NCBI GenBank assembly: GCA_934454635.1 | Contig: CAKSFR010000006.1 | Location: 1-64,000, forward strand | Length of the DNA: 64,000 nucleotides | Direction: 5' to 3' | Source of the DNA: an uncultured Ruminiclostridium sp. | GTDB taxonomy: Bacteria; Bacillota; Clostridia; Oscillospirales; Ruminococcaceae | Part shown: piece by piece, positions 9,493 through 17,433 of the stretch | Numbering within the stretch: position 1 is the first letter of the stretch | How the letters are laid out: every line of letters starts with the position of its first letter | The notes under the pieces: generated by a model | Told to the model about the DNA's origin: nothing | The model's input: the letters and a program-made list of their open reading frames with translations, nothing else | Databases searched by the model: none | Translations under genes and position numbers: made by a program

Positions 9493-11293
9493 GACAAATC
9501 CCGCAAAAATCGAAAAAAAGCAGACATATGTTCTTCCTACGCTGAAATATTTCTTCCCTGCGGCTTGGAAAACCGACAAGGCTTTCTTTATCCTCTCGGT
9601 GACACACGTTATCGTTACGGCGGCGATCCCGTTCGCGGAGCTTTTCTTCCTGCCGACAATAATCGACGCGATGATGGCGCCCGAAAAAGACCTCGCGTTT
9701 ATCTTTACGAACGCGGCGATAATGGTCGTTCTGGACATTTTGCTGCGCCTCGCAAGCTCGGTTCTCGGCTGTCACCTTGAAAAATATGATGATAAGTTCA
9801 CGAACTCGATAAACGAGGAGATTGCAAAGCGATGCATGGAAATAGACTTCGCGCTGACTGAAAACAAAGAGGCTCTCGACCAGATAAATAAAGCCCGCGA
9901 CGGTCTTATCTGGTCGGGCGGGACATATCGGATCGCCACAACATTTTTCGGGCTTATCTCGAAAGTTATAACCCTGCTCGGAGTTATTACGCTGCTTGTA
10001 ATATCCGCGCCGTGGCTGCTTCTGATCATAGGCTCGATGCTCGCGGTAAGCGCAGCCTTGAACAAAAAGAAAAATAAAGTAGAGATCGAGTGGTTTTCAA
10101 GTCTCTCGGTCATCAACCGCGTTTTCGGTTACGTCGTTTTTGAGCTTGAGGACTTTAGGTTCGGTAAGGACATACGACTTTACAGCGCTTCGGGAATGCT
10201 GGTCGAAAAGGCAACGCAGCAGATAAAGCGCTTAATGAAGGGCTTTGAGGACAACACTTGGAAAACCTATCCCCTCAGCATTCTCGACGTTGCTTCAAGC
10301 GCTCTTCGCGACTTCGGAACATATTTTTACCTCGGCGCGCTCGCGATTCTCGGACGCATAACAATAGGCGTTTTCTCCCAGCTCACAAGCGCTTCGGGAG
10401 TTCTTTACGGAGCCGTAAGCGGAATTATTTTCGGACTTCAGGATATTGTGAAGTACACTAACTACGGCTACGAAATCGTTAAATTTATGAATTATCCCCC
10501 GTATCTTGAAAAGGGCGATAAAAAGATCGAACGGCTTGCCGGCGAGCATACGATCGAGTTCCGCGACGTAAGCTTCACCTATCCGAACACGGCGGTGCAG
10601 ATACTCAGCCACGTTTCAATAAAGCTCAAAACGGGCGATAAGCTGTCGGTAGTAGGGCTTAACGGCGCGGGAAAAACCACGTTTATAAAGCTTCTTTGCC
10701 GTCTTTACGATGTTGACGACGGTGAAATTCTTTTCGACGGCGTAAACATAAAGGAATATGACTACGACGAGTACATGAAGCTGTTTTCCGTTGTTTTTCA
10801 GGACTTCCGCCTGTTGGCGTTTTCCGTAAAGGATAACATTCTGCTCGGAAAAGAGGACGAAAGCGGACGGGTAGGAAAGCTGCTTGAGCAGGTGGGACTT
10901 AAAAAGAAGGTTGAAAGCCTGCCCAAGGGCGAGGATACGACAATGTTCCGCGCGTTTGACAAAAACGGCGTCGAGCTTTCGGGCGGCGAGCAGCAGAAGC
11001 TGGCGCTTGCACGCGCGCTGTACAAGGACGCTCCGGTCGTTATTCTCGACGAGCCTACGGCGGCGCTCGACCCGATTGCGGAATATGAAATTTACCGTCA
11101 GTTCAACGATATTGTCGGCGGAAAAACGGCGGTATATATTTCGCACAGGCTTTCGAGCTGCAAATTCTGCGACAAAATCGCGGTATTCTCGGGCGGAACT
11201 ATAGCTGAGTACGGCACGCACGACGAGCTTGTTCACAAGCCTGACGGAATTTATGCGGAAATGTTCCACGCGCAGGCGCAGTATTACGTTTAA
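9485..11293 (+). CDS. ABC exporter, fused permease and ATPase (second half)
   Basis: A 602-residue partner of the preceding exporter with the same fold order. Walker A GLNGAGKTT is near residue 391, signature LSGGEQQK near 498, Walker B VVILDEPT near 518 and SHRLSS near 553. Both partners keep complete ATP-site motifs, unlike heterodimers with one degenerate site. Paralogy of the two halves suggests an old duplication. Nothing nearby encodes a peptide precursor or modifying enzyme, so a bacteriocin role is not supported. Confidence 0.85.
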   Translation: MRKTNPAKIEKKQTYVLPTLKYFFPAAWKTDKAFFILSVTHVIVTAAIPFAELFFLPTIIDAMMAPEKDLAFIFTNAAIMVVLDILLRLASSVLGCHLEKYDDKFTNSINEEIAKRCMEIDFALTENKEALDQINKARDGLIWSGGTYRIATTFFGLISKVITLLGVITLLVISAPWLLLIIGSMLAVSAALNKKKNKVEIEWFSSLSVINRVFGYVVFELEDFRFGKDIRLYSASGMLVEKATQQIKRLMKGFEDNTWKTYPLSILDVASSALRDFGTYFYLGALAILGRITIGVFSQLTSASGVLYGAVSGIIFGLQDIVKYTNYGYEIVKFMNYPPYLEKGDKKIERLAGEHTIEFRDVSFTYPNTAVQILSHVSIKLKTGDKLSVVGLNGAGKTTFIKLLCRLYDVDDGEILFDGVNIKEYDYDEYMKLFSVVFQDFRLLAFSVKDNILLGKEDESGRVGKLLEQVGLKKKVESLPKGEDTTMFRAFDKNGVELSGGEQQKLALARALYKDAPVVILDEPTAALDPIAEYEIYRQFNDIVGGKTAVYISHRLSSCKFCDKIAVFSGGTIAEYGTHDELVHKPDGIYAEMFHAQAQYYV

Positions 11294-11356
11294 GCGCGAA
11301 AATGCCGAATTTTGCCTTGCTTTTTCAATGAAATAAAAATATTTTAAGAAAAGGTA

Positions 11357-11385
11357 TTGACAACGAAAGGATAACGTGCTATAAT
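11357..11385 (+). promoter_or_regulatory. Promoter of the initiator tRNA gene
   Basis: TTGACA 11357-11362, 17 bp, TATAAT 11380-11385. An 8-bp hairpin (AGCACCTT 11391-11398 with AAGGTGCT 11404-11411) sits between promoter and mature tRNA, perhaps a processing signal. Confidence 0.85.
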
Positions 11386-11416
11386 AATTAAGCACCTTGA
11401 GAAAAGGTGCTTATAT

Positions 11417-11492
<76 letters not shown>

Positions 11493-11495
11493 ATA

Positions 11496-11533
11496 AAAAC
11501 CGCTTAACCAATATGGTTGAGCGGTTTTCTTAT
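11496..11533 (+). terminator. Terminator of tRNA-fMet
   Basis: A long stem, AAAACCGCTTAACCA / TGGTTGAGCGGTTTT with few mismatches, followed by CTTATTTT. Confidence 0.8.
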
Positions 11534-11568
11534 TTTAGCAAAAGATATAGTTGTCCCGTTTTACGGTC
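11530..11568 (+). repeat. 39-bp direct repeat, copy 1
   Basis: This segment matches 13577-13615 at 35 of 39 positions (shared core TTATTTTAGCAAAA and TTTACGGTC). Both copies start in the T-tract of an RNA-gene terminator. Here the copy is followed by a second ACGGTC. Together the copies bracket the small accessory cluster. Confidence 0.6.
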
Positions 11569-11863
11569 AAAATTACGGTCATTTTTAACTTTTTATGCGC
11601 AAAACAACTTTTCCGATACAAATATTTATGGTTTTGCCGCACCTTCCGGTGCAAAAATCGGTATCTTGACTTTAAAGCATATCGATATAGGGAATCAAAC
11701 CCATTGCAGTACTTTATATCAAAATATTGGCGATTTAAATTTGTAAAGCCGACAACGCTTTGTTTCACAGAATGCGAAACACGTTGTCGGCTTTCGCATA
11801 TCTCGTGTGCTGCAGCTCCAATCGTTGCAGGGCGTAGATATGCAGTAAAAGCGTAATACGCTG
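11569..11863. other. Non-coding stretch downstream of tRNA-fMet
   Basis: No convincing gene: the open frames here lack ribosome sites and family features. A strong imperfect inverted repeat at 11749-11792 (GCCGACAACG ... CGTTGTCGGC) resembles a terminator and could end transcription of the leftward small genes. The stretch looks like the decayed margin of an integrated element, which is inference only. Confidence 0.4.
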
Positions 11864-12067
11864 TTACCCGTTATTTTTTGGAGGATAGTTTTTTATTAGC
11901 CATTCCCCGAAGCTCATAGCAACCGTTTTTTCATACTGCCTGTCGGAAACTATGTTAAGCTTTACGTCCTGAGCTTCGCAAGCCGCTTTAAGCTCGGGCG
12001 TAACCTCGCTTTCAGCGAAAACAAGGTCGTTTGCCTGTTCCTGCAAGGATTTTTCATTGATATTCAT
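11864..12067 (-). CDS. Small hypothetical protein (67 aa)
   Basis: An acidic, soluble 67-residue protein with no membrane segment and no recognised family. It has an AAGGGG ribosome site upstream of the ATG. It is the last of three leftward genes (12855 to 11864) with short gaps behind one promoter, so they are likely co-transcribed. Predicted helices around residues 5-30 and a C-terminal GEWLIKNYPP segment are all that can be seen. Confidence 0.5.
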   Translation of the reverse strand: MNINEKSLQEQANDLVFAESEVTPELKAACEAQDVKLNIVSDRQYEKTVAMSFGEWLIKNYPPKNNG

Positions 12068-12096
12068 TTTAAACAGCCCCTTTTCGGATAATATCG

Positions 12097-12486
12097 TTAA
12101 CTATTTGTGAATGTTATAATGTAGTCGCAACGATGAACATCCCGTGTTATCAGTATAACATGAGTACCGTCAGAGTCTTTACAACAAAGGGTGCGATATT
12201 TGTTTTTAAGATATTTTCGAGCTGTTTTCAATACGCCTGTCAGCAATATATCAATATCTGCCTGCGAAAAATTCCATATACCCTCGCAGAAAGGGTCTTG
12301 CCAGCAATTGTGATATAAACCGTGACAGCAATACCAATACTCGCAATAATTTGTGTGCCTGTTAGCTTGCAGAAGGTTGATTAGTTTTTTGTACGACATT
12401 TGCGCGAACTCGTAATTCCGCGAGAAACCTTCTGAATATTCTCTGCGAGCGTGGTTGAATAGCCTGTATTTTTCTTTAATTTTCAT
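12097..12486 (-). CDS. Hypothetical Cys/Trp-rich protein (129 aa)
   Basis: Not recognised. The 129-residue product is basic at the N-terminus, rich in Tyr, Trp and Cys in the middle (CEYWYCC, CWQDPFC) and ends in a beta-like segment (THVILITRDV). No signal peptide or membrane span. The paired cysteines might bind metal, but no standard zinc motif is present. The start has AAAGAAAGGCGG upstream. Middle gene of the small leftward operon. Confidence 0.55.
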   Translation of the reverse strand: MKIKEKYRLFNHARREYSEGFSRNYEFAQMSYKKLINLLQANRHTNYCEYWYCCHGLYHNCWQDPFCEGIWNFSQADIDILLTGVLKTARKYLKNKYRTLCCKDSDGTHVILITRDVHRCDYIITFTNS

Positions 12487-12510
12487 TTTAAATGTACCCG
12501 CCTTTCTTTT

Positions 12511-12855
12511 TTAAAATTTCCCCTCATCAGTCGACGTCTGTCGGCAGCTTTTCTCCAAGCAGAAGCCTTTTTTATTTTCATAGCAATAACCAAGCAAATC
12601 TTCCTTGAAAGACAAATCCTGTTCCAAAACCACAAGCTCCCAACGGCTGATTGCCGAAGCAAACCATTCCTGTTCTACCAAGCCCCACACCGCCGGCCAA
12701 ATATGCAGCCAGTTATCGGTTTTGCTGTCAAGTGCGATTTTTATTGTGCCTTCGGTTTCCTCAAAGGAGATTTGACAGCAATTTTTAAATGCCGATTTCA
12801 GTCTTTCGCCGTAACCACACGAATTATTTCCGAATGAAAACACCAGTTCAAGCAT
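12511..12855 (-). CDS. Hypothetical protein (114 aa)
   Basis: Not recognised. A soluble protein with many aromatic residues (WLHIWPAVWGLVEQEWF). I place the start at 12855 because GGGAGGA lies 7-8 bases upstream; an ATG at 12885 in the same frame lacks one. First gene of a three-gene leftward operon whose promoter is at 12930-12958. No relatives can be named, so a role in defence, toxin-antitoxin or element maintenance is open. Confidence 0.55.
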   Translation of the reverse strand: MLELVFSFGNNSCGYGERLKSAFKNCCQISFEETEGTIKIALDSKTDNWLHIWPAVWGLVEQEWFASAISRWELVVLEQDLSFKEDLLGYCYENKKGFCLEKSCRQTSTDEGKF

Positions 12856-12929
12856 ACCGCCGTCCTCCCTTTTGATTAAAAGCACATTTTGCTCCTACCA
12901 TATTGCATACATTATAGATTTCGCTTTAA

Positions 12930-12958
12930 AGTATACATTGAAAAGCAGTGTTTGTCAA
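12930..12958 (-). promoter_or_regulatory. Promoter of the small leftward operon
   Basis: On the minus strand: TTGACA (12953-12958), 17 bp, TATACT (12930-12935). It faces away from the promoter at 13005, making a divergent control region. Confidence 0.75.
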
Positions 12959-13004
12959 GTGTTTTTTTTAAAAAAATAAAATTTTAATAAATTTTGCATT
13001 TCGC

Positions 13005-13033
13005 TTGCAAAATTTGCTTTAATGTGTTATAAT
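13005..13033 (+). promoter_or_regulatory. Promoter of the ribbon-helix-helix-like gene
   Basis: TTGCAA 13005-13010, 17 bp, TATAAT 13028-13033, about 40 bp before the start codon. Confidence 0.7.
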
Positions 13034-13070
13034 TATTGCATACAGTATTAGCGTTAAGGAGATTTTGAAA

Positions 13071-13337
13071 ATGGCGGACGAAAAAAAGCCTGTGCCCGAT
13101 TATCTGTACGGAAAATACAGCAATTATCAGAGAATACAGACCAATAAATATAACAAGGCGAATTACAGAACGATAACGATCCGTTTCAGAGGGAATGAAA
13201 GAGGCTGTTTTGACCGAGAGGTTATTCAGCAGGCGGCGGAGCTTTCGGGAATGAGCCTTAATCAGTTCTGCACTGATACCTTGGTGCAAAAGTCGTTTGA
13301 AATACTGGAAAAGCACGGAAAGCTTGATATCGATTAA
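13071..13337 (+). CDS. Small ribbon-helix-helix-like protein (88 aa)
   Basis: A basic first half (KYSNYQRIQTNKYNKANYRT) leads into a strand-helix-helix pattern: TITIRFRG, then IQQAAELSGMSLNQFCTDTL, then KSFEILEKHG. The strand followed by an alpha helix ending in GMSLNQF resembles Arc/MetJ-type ribbon-helix-helix DNA-binding proteins and HicB-like antitoxin domains. The ATG at 13071 has AAGGAG at 13056-13061; a TTG at 13065 is closer than ideal. It could repress the divergent leftward operon. That is inference from position. Confidence 0.65.
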   Translation: MADEKKPVPDYLYGKYSNYQRIQTNKYNKANYRTITIRFRGNERGCFDREVIQQAAELSGMSLNQFCTDTLVQKSFEILEKHGKLDID

Positions 13338-13341
13338 TGTA

Positions 13342-13370
13342 TTGACAAATTCGGATTTATCGGATATAAT
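13342..13370 (+). promoter_or_regulatory. Promoter of the candidate structured RNA
   Basis: TTGACA 13342-13347, 17 bp, TATAAT 13365-13370, starting only five bases after the stop of the preceding gene. Confidence 0.85.
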
Positions 13371-13376
13371 GTAAGT

Positions 13377-13578
13377 GATGAGGGTTATCCGTTAGCTTTC
13401 GTTAGTGCGGCTGACACTTTAGGGGCACGTTCGTAAGAACGGGGCGTATCCGAAACTCTGTAGCTCATGCCTATCGTTTTTACTTTAGGCGCTTTTGAAA
13501 GTTGGTCGACCGGAGCGACTATAAAAATCAGCCTTAATATGAAATTGATCCGACAGCAGCTACTGTCGGATTGTTTTT
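13377..13578 (+). ncRNA. Candidate structured RNA, about 200 nt
   Basis: A consensus promoter and a perfect terminator (ATCCGACAG / CTGTCGGAT then TGTTTTTATTTT) bracket about 200 nt without an open frame. Visible helices: ATGAG 13378-13382 with CTCAT 13464-13468 closing a multibranch domain; GTTAGC with GCTGAC (13391-13424); CGTTC-GTAA-GAACG around 13438; and GCCTA / TAGGC (13469-13490). It lacks tmRNA, SRP and RNase P signatures. A 6S-like RNA or the raiA motif are classes I would test, but I cannot assign either. Confidence 0.65.
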
Positions 13579-13615
13579 ATTTTAGCAAAAAATATAGCTA
13601 TCCCGCTTTACGGTC
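13577..13615 (+). repeat. 39-bp direct repeat, copy 2
   Basis: Second copy of the segment at 11530-11568, 35 of 39 bases identical, again fused to the T-tract of an RNA terminator. It is followed 12 bp later by the AT-rich dispersed repeat. Confidence 0.6.
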
Positions 13616-13627
13616 GCCGGTGATATA

Positions 13628-13729
13628 ATACTAATCACCAATAAAACTATAGACAAAAAACTTCGCGTAACCCCTATATGCAAGATTATACTCGATTTTT
13701 TGTATAGTTTTTTAATTGGTGCTGAGTAT
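13628..13729 (+). repeat. 102-bp dispersed inverted-repeat element, copy 1
   Basis: Begins ATACTAATCACCAAT and ends ATTGGTGCTGAGTAT, so the ends are imperfect inverted repeats of about 19 bp. The middle is AT-rich with a CTATATGCAAGATTATAC segment shared with copy 3. Related copies lie at 55901-56002 (+) and 60559-60659 (-). No coding capacity: a MITE-like element. Confidence 0.8.
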
Positions 13730-13740
13730 AAAATTATCAC

Positions 13741-14124
13741 AGTGTACCTTTGAATAAACCCAGATAAAAAGAAAAGCCAATGAACTGTTTCGATCCATAG
13801 GGAAAAAGTATCCCAAGGAGGAAACGATCATTGGCTTCAATTACATAATAGCACATCGCATAAAAATGTCAATCCGAATCGCGTTTTTTTGAATATTTTC
13901 GGTCTTTCGATCAGCCTGCCTGTGCTCAATTTGCAGAATCCGACTGCGCTGTTCGCACATCGGCTCCGGTCAGCGCTCCCTTAATTTTGCCGCACAACTC
14001 CTCGCCGTTAAAATAAAACATTTTTCCGTGCCCTAAGCCGTTTCAAATTTCCTCTTCATAATGCTTAAGGTAATTTTCCGCACGGGTTCGCGGTTTTTGA
14101 TTTTGTCTGTATGTGCAGCCGATA
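13741..14124. other. Non-coding stretch with long hairpin and possible gene remnants
   Basis: A 64-nt hairpin at 13774-13837 has outer stem AAGCCAATGA / TCATTGGCTT, middle GTTTC / GAAAC and inner GGGA / TCCC. AAGGAGG on its 3' side is followed by a short open frame (about 20 codons, non-ATG start), which could be the stump of a lost insertion-sequence gene. On the minus strand a 31-codon frame (13926-14021) looks protein-like but has a poor ribosome site. I call no gene here. Confidence 0.4.
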
Positions 14125-14886
14125 TTATAAAAACATCGTGCGTTTCCCGAGCAGCTTGAACACAAGCTCAAGAATTGCAATAAGCACAGGCTGGTGCAGA
14201 ATATAAATGACGAGCGCGTGCCTGCCCGTCCACGCAAGCCCGTTAAAGCGGGTCATGTAAAATCCCTTTGCGGCTCTGCCCGATTTAAAAAGCTGCCCCG
14301 CGGAGGCTCCTGCGAAAAACAGGAAAAGATAAGGGATAAGCGGGAAATAGTCCAGACTTGCGAAATCGGCGGCGGGAAATCCGAGCGGGAAAAGCAGCTT
14401 TGCGGAGTAGAGATTTGCGGGGAGATAGAGCCTGAAAAGCCCGAAAAATCCGGCATAGCCGTTAGGAACGTCCCATGTGAACGCGAAGATAACTGCAAAA
14501 AGGATTATTCCGAGAACGGCGGGAATATGCTCCGCTGCGCGCCCGATAAAGCCGTATATCATCATTGCGATTCCGAGAAAATGCAGAACTCCGAAATAGA
14601 TCGGCGCATTCGGCGTGATAAACGCAGTCGCGAACGTGAACGCCATTCCGACAAAGAAGCAGAGCGCGCCGCGCTTAAAATTATTCCGCGAAAAAAGAGA
14701 GGAAGCTCCCGAGATGAAAATAAACGTTCCCGCGATAAGCGGCTGCCACCACTCGAAAATCGTATCGACAATTTTCCCGAAATCCTGTCCGTAAAAATAA
14801 ACGAGGTCAAAATAAAGGTGATAAACAATCATTGATATGACCGCAATTCCGCGAACCTCGTCTATAATTCCAACTCTTTTTCCCAT
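14125..14886 (-). CDS. DUF1624/HGSNAT-type membrane acyltransferase
   Basis: A 253-residue integral membrane protein with about seven hydrophobic helices. The N-terminal RVGIIDEVRGIAVISMIVYHLYFD is typical of the heparan-alpha-glucosaminide N-acetyltransferase-like catalytic domain (DUF1624), with the conserved Asp/Arg and a histidine in the first membrane helix. Relatives move acyl groups across the membrane onto sugars or wall polymers. The start has AAAGGAG. It is a single gene, separated from clpC by about 70 bp. Substrate unknown. Confidence 0.75.
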   Translation of the reverse strand: MGKRVGIIDEVRGIAVISMIVYHLYFDLVYFYGQDFGKIVDTIFEWWQPLIAGTFIFISGASSLFSRNNFKRGALCFFVGMAFTFATAFITPNAPIYFGVLHFLGIAMMIYGFIGRAAEHIPAVLGIILFAVIFAFTWDVPNGYAGFFGLFRLYLPANLYSAKLLFPLGFPAADFASLDYFPLIPYLFLFFAGASAGQLFKSGRAAKGFYMTRFNGLAWTGRHALVIYILHQPVLIAILELVFKLLGKRTMFL

Positions 14887-14953
14887 ATTCCGCTCCTTTG
14901 CGCCGTTTTACGGCAATGTTATATATAAATAGTACCATAAAACGGCGGCGTTT

Positions 14954-17338
14954 TCAAGGCGTAATTTCGATTTCGCCGAAAATAATTTCACGCTGCGATG
15001 GGTCGCCGAGTATTTTTTCGGAAACGGGGTTTTCGACCTTTCGGACAATTGTGCGGTAGAGATTGCGAGCGCCGTATTTTTCGCTGTAGCCCAGCTCCGC
15101 GAGTCTGCGCACGGCTTCCTCGGTAACGGTCAGTTCATATCCCGCTTCGCTTACCCGTTGTTTCAGTTCGCTTAGCATTCCTCGGCATATCTGTTCGATT
15201 TCGGCGCGACCGAGCGGTCTGAAAACAATGATCTCGTCAATGCGATTGAGAAATTCGGGGCGGAAATTGTCCGAAAGCTCTTTTCGGACATTCGCTTCGC
15301 CGCCGTTTTCACCGCCGATAAATCCGAGCGGTGCGCCGCCCGAAAGCATACTGCGCGCACCGATATTCGTCGTCATTATTATAATGCAGTTTTTAAGACT
15401 GACCTTTCTGCCGTCGGCGGCGGTAAGCGTCCCGTCGTCCAGCACCTGAAGCAGCAGGTTAAGCACATCGGGGTGCGCTTTTTCGATCTCGTCGAACAAC
15501 ACAACGCAGTACGGTCTTCTTCTCACCGCTTCGACAAGCCGTCCGCCGTCCTCGTAGCCGACGTATCCCGCGGGCGCTCCGATAAGCCCCGAAACGCTGT
15601 GCTTTTCCATATATTCCGACATATCGAAGCGCACCATTGCGTTCTCGTCGCCAAAAACGGTTTCGGAGAGCGCCTTTGAAAGCTCGGTTTTACCCACGCC
15701 CGTAGGTCCCGCGAAAAGAAAGCTGCCGAGAGGGCGGTTCTTTCGCGCAATGCCCGACCTGCCGCGCCGTATCGCCGCCGCAGCGGCTTTTACGGCGTGC
15801 TCCTGACCGGTTATCCTGCCGCTGAGGCGTTCTTCGAGATGAAGCAGCGTGTGCGCTTCGTCTGCGGAAATGTGCGAAAGCGGTATCTTGCTGTGAGCGC
15901 TTGCTATCTCTGCGATATCCGACGGCGTGACCGTGCGGAAATCCGTCCCGTTTCCGACGTTCTGCTTCAATATCTCGTGCTGAAGCTCAAGCTCCTTTTC
16001 CTCGCGTCGAAGCTGCGCCGCCCGCTCAAATTCCTGCGCAAGCACCGCCGCTTCTTTTTCGGAGGAAAGCTCTTTCAGCCGTTCGCGGATCCGTGTGTAC
16101 TCGGGCGGCTGTGAAAATTCCCTTATTTTTACAAGCGCGCAGGCTTCATCCATAAGGTCGATAGCCTTATCGGGGAGCTTTCGCCCCTCGATATATCTGA
16201 CTGAAAGGCGCACCGCCGATTTAAGCGCTTCGTCGCTTATTTTTACGTTGTGATACGCTTCGTACCTGCTTTTAAGTCCGTCAAGGATCTGCAAAGCCGC
16301 CGCTTCGTCGGGTTCTTCGACGGTTATGGGCTGAAAGCGGCGTTCAAGAGCACAGTCCTTTTCGATATATCTGCGGTATTCCTCCACTGTCGTGGCACCG
16401 ATGACCTGAATTTCGCCGCGCGCCAGAACGGGCTTAAGAATGTTCGCCGCATCTATTGCCCCCTCAGCCGCTCCCGCGCCGACGATGCTGTGTATTTCGT
16501 CGATGAACAGGACGATGTTCCCGAGATTTTTTACTTCCTCGATAACGCTTCTTACGCGCTCCTCAAAATCTCCGCGGTATTTTGCCCCCGCTAGCATTGC
16601 GGTAAGGTCCAGACTGTATATCTGCTTTTCAAGCAGCTCTTCGGGAACGCTTCTTTCCGCTATCCTCAGGGCTACTCCCTCGGCTATCGCGGTTTTCCCG
16701 ACGCCGCTTTCGCCGATAAAGCAGGGGTTGTTCTTTCGCCTGCGGAGAAGCACCTGTACCGCCTCAGATATTTCGCTGTCGCGGCAGAGGACGGGGTCGA
16801 TTTTTCCCTGAGCCGCCAAAGAAGTCAGATTTTTCCCGTATTTTTCGAGCGCTGTCCCTGTTTTAAGCGGCTTTGCCGCCGCAGGAGCGTCCGCTGTCCG
16901 TCCAGACTGTTCGCCGCCGCACTCACGGCAAAGCCGCTCGGTGTTTACACCGAGTTCCTTTAAAAAAAGAGTCCCGTAACAGCCCTCGTCGCCGAGGATC
17001 GCCGAAAGCAGGTGCTCCGTTCCGACATAGCTTTGCTTGGCTGCGCGCGCCTTTGCAAGAGCCGCCTCAAGTATGCGCTTGCTGCGCGGCGTAAAGTCGC
17101 TGACCGTGAGCCTTGTGCGTATCCCGCGCCCGATAAGCAGCTCCATTTTACCGAGAACATCCGCGCCCGATATGCCGTGGCGGCTTAAAACGAGGTAGGC
17201 GACCCCGCTTTCTTCCGCAAGCAGCCCGTAGAGGATATGCTCGCTCCCGATATATGTGTGACCCATGCTCATTGCCGCCTCGACCGCTTTATTAAGCGCG
17301 CTGTTCGCTTTTTCCGTAAATCCCTTGAACTCGATCAT
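14954..17338 (-). CDS. clpC: ClpC-type AAA+ unfoldase
   Basis: A 794-residue Hsp100 ATPase that unfolds proteins for ClpP. An N-terminal double Clp-N repeat (residues 1-140) is followed by AAA-1 with Walker A GESGVGKT, a short UvrB/UvrC-like middle region (EKEAAVLAQEFERAAQLRRE) and AAA-2 with GPTGVGKTE and VLFDEIEKAHPDV. I start at 17338 because GGGAGA lies upstream; a start at 17374 would add 12 poorly conserved residues. No CtsR heptad operator or ctsR-mcsAB genes are present, unlike Bacillus, so it may be regulated differently. A 14-bp palindrome lies upstream. Confidence 0.93.
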   Translation of the reverse strand: MIEFKGFTEKANSALNKAVEAAMSMGHTYIGSEHILYGLLAEESGVAYLVLSRHGISGADVLGKMELLIGRGIRTRLTVSDFTPRSKRILEAALAKARAAKQSYVGTEHLLSAILGDEGCYGTLFLKELGVNTERLCRECGGEQSGRTADAPAAAKPLKTGTALEKYGKNLTSLAAQGKIDPVLCRDSEISEAVQVLLRRRKNNPCFIGESGVGKTAIAEGVALRIAERSVPEELLEKQIYSLDLTAMLAGAKYRGDFEERVRSVIEEVKNLGNIVLFIDEIHSIVGAGAAEGAIDAANILKPVLARGEIQVIGATTVEEYRRYIEKDCALERRFQPITVEEPDEAAALQILDGLKSRYEAYHNVKISDEALKSAVRLSVRYIEGRKLPDKAIDLMDEACALVKIREFSQPPEYTRIRERLKELSSEKEAAVLAQEFERAAQLRREEKELELQHEILKQNVGNGTDFRTVTPSDIAEIASAHSKIPLSHISADEAHTLLHLEERLSGRITGQEHAVKAAAAAIRRGRSGIARKNRPLGSFLFAGPTGVGKTELSKALSETVFGDENAMVRFDMSEYMEKHSVSGLIGAPAGYVGYEDGGRLVEAVRRRPYCVVLFDEIEKAHPDVLNLLLQVLDDGTLTAADGRKVSLKNCIIIMTTNIGARSMLSGGAPLGFIGGENGGEANVRKELSDNFRPEFLNRIDEIIVFRPLGRAEIEQICRGMLSELKQRVSEAGYELTVTEEAVRRLAELGYSEKYGARNLYRTIVRKVENPVSEKILGDPSQREIIFGEIEITP

Positions 17339-17391
17339 AAGAATATCTCCCTTTTTTGTAACACTTCTGCACAACTGACATATATTGTATT

Positions 17392-17405
17392 ATGAAACGT
17401 TTCAT
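17392..17405. promoter_or_regulatory. Perfect 14-bp palindrome between clpC and the Cys-rich peptide gene
   Basis: ATGAAACGTTTCAT is self-complementary and lies in the 95-bp divergent region. It has the AAACGTTT core common in LacI-family operators but does not fit the CcpA cre consensus position by position. It could serve either gene. The binding protein is unknown. Confidence 0.5.
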
Positions 17406-17433
17406 CAATATTTAATCAGGAGGAAAACATAAT

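Noticed and set aside
7588-11293. Bacteriocin or lantibiotic export system
   Set aside because: The two ABC exporters lack a peptidase domain, and no precursor peptide or modification enzyme is nearby.
11551-11856. 101-codon frame after tRNA-fMet, and leftward frame ending at 11535
   Set aside because: No ribosome site or family signal. The leftward reading might be a decayed integrase end, but nothing in it proves that.
13377-13578. tmRNA, SRP RNA or RNase P RNA
   Set aside because: None of their hallmark sequences (tRNA-like ends with tag frame, GGAAG-type SRP loop, RNase P core) is present.
17392-17405. CcpA cre site or CtsR operator upstream of clpC
   Set aside because: The palindrome does not match the cre consensus position by position, and the CtsR heptad GGTCAAA repeat is absent. 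Kept only as an unassigned palindrome.
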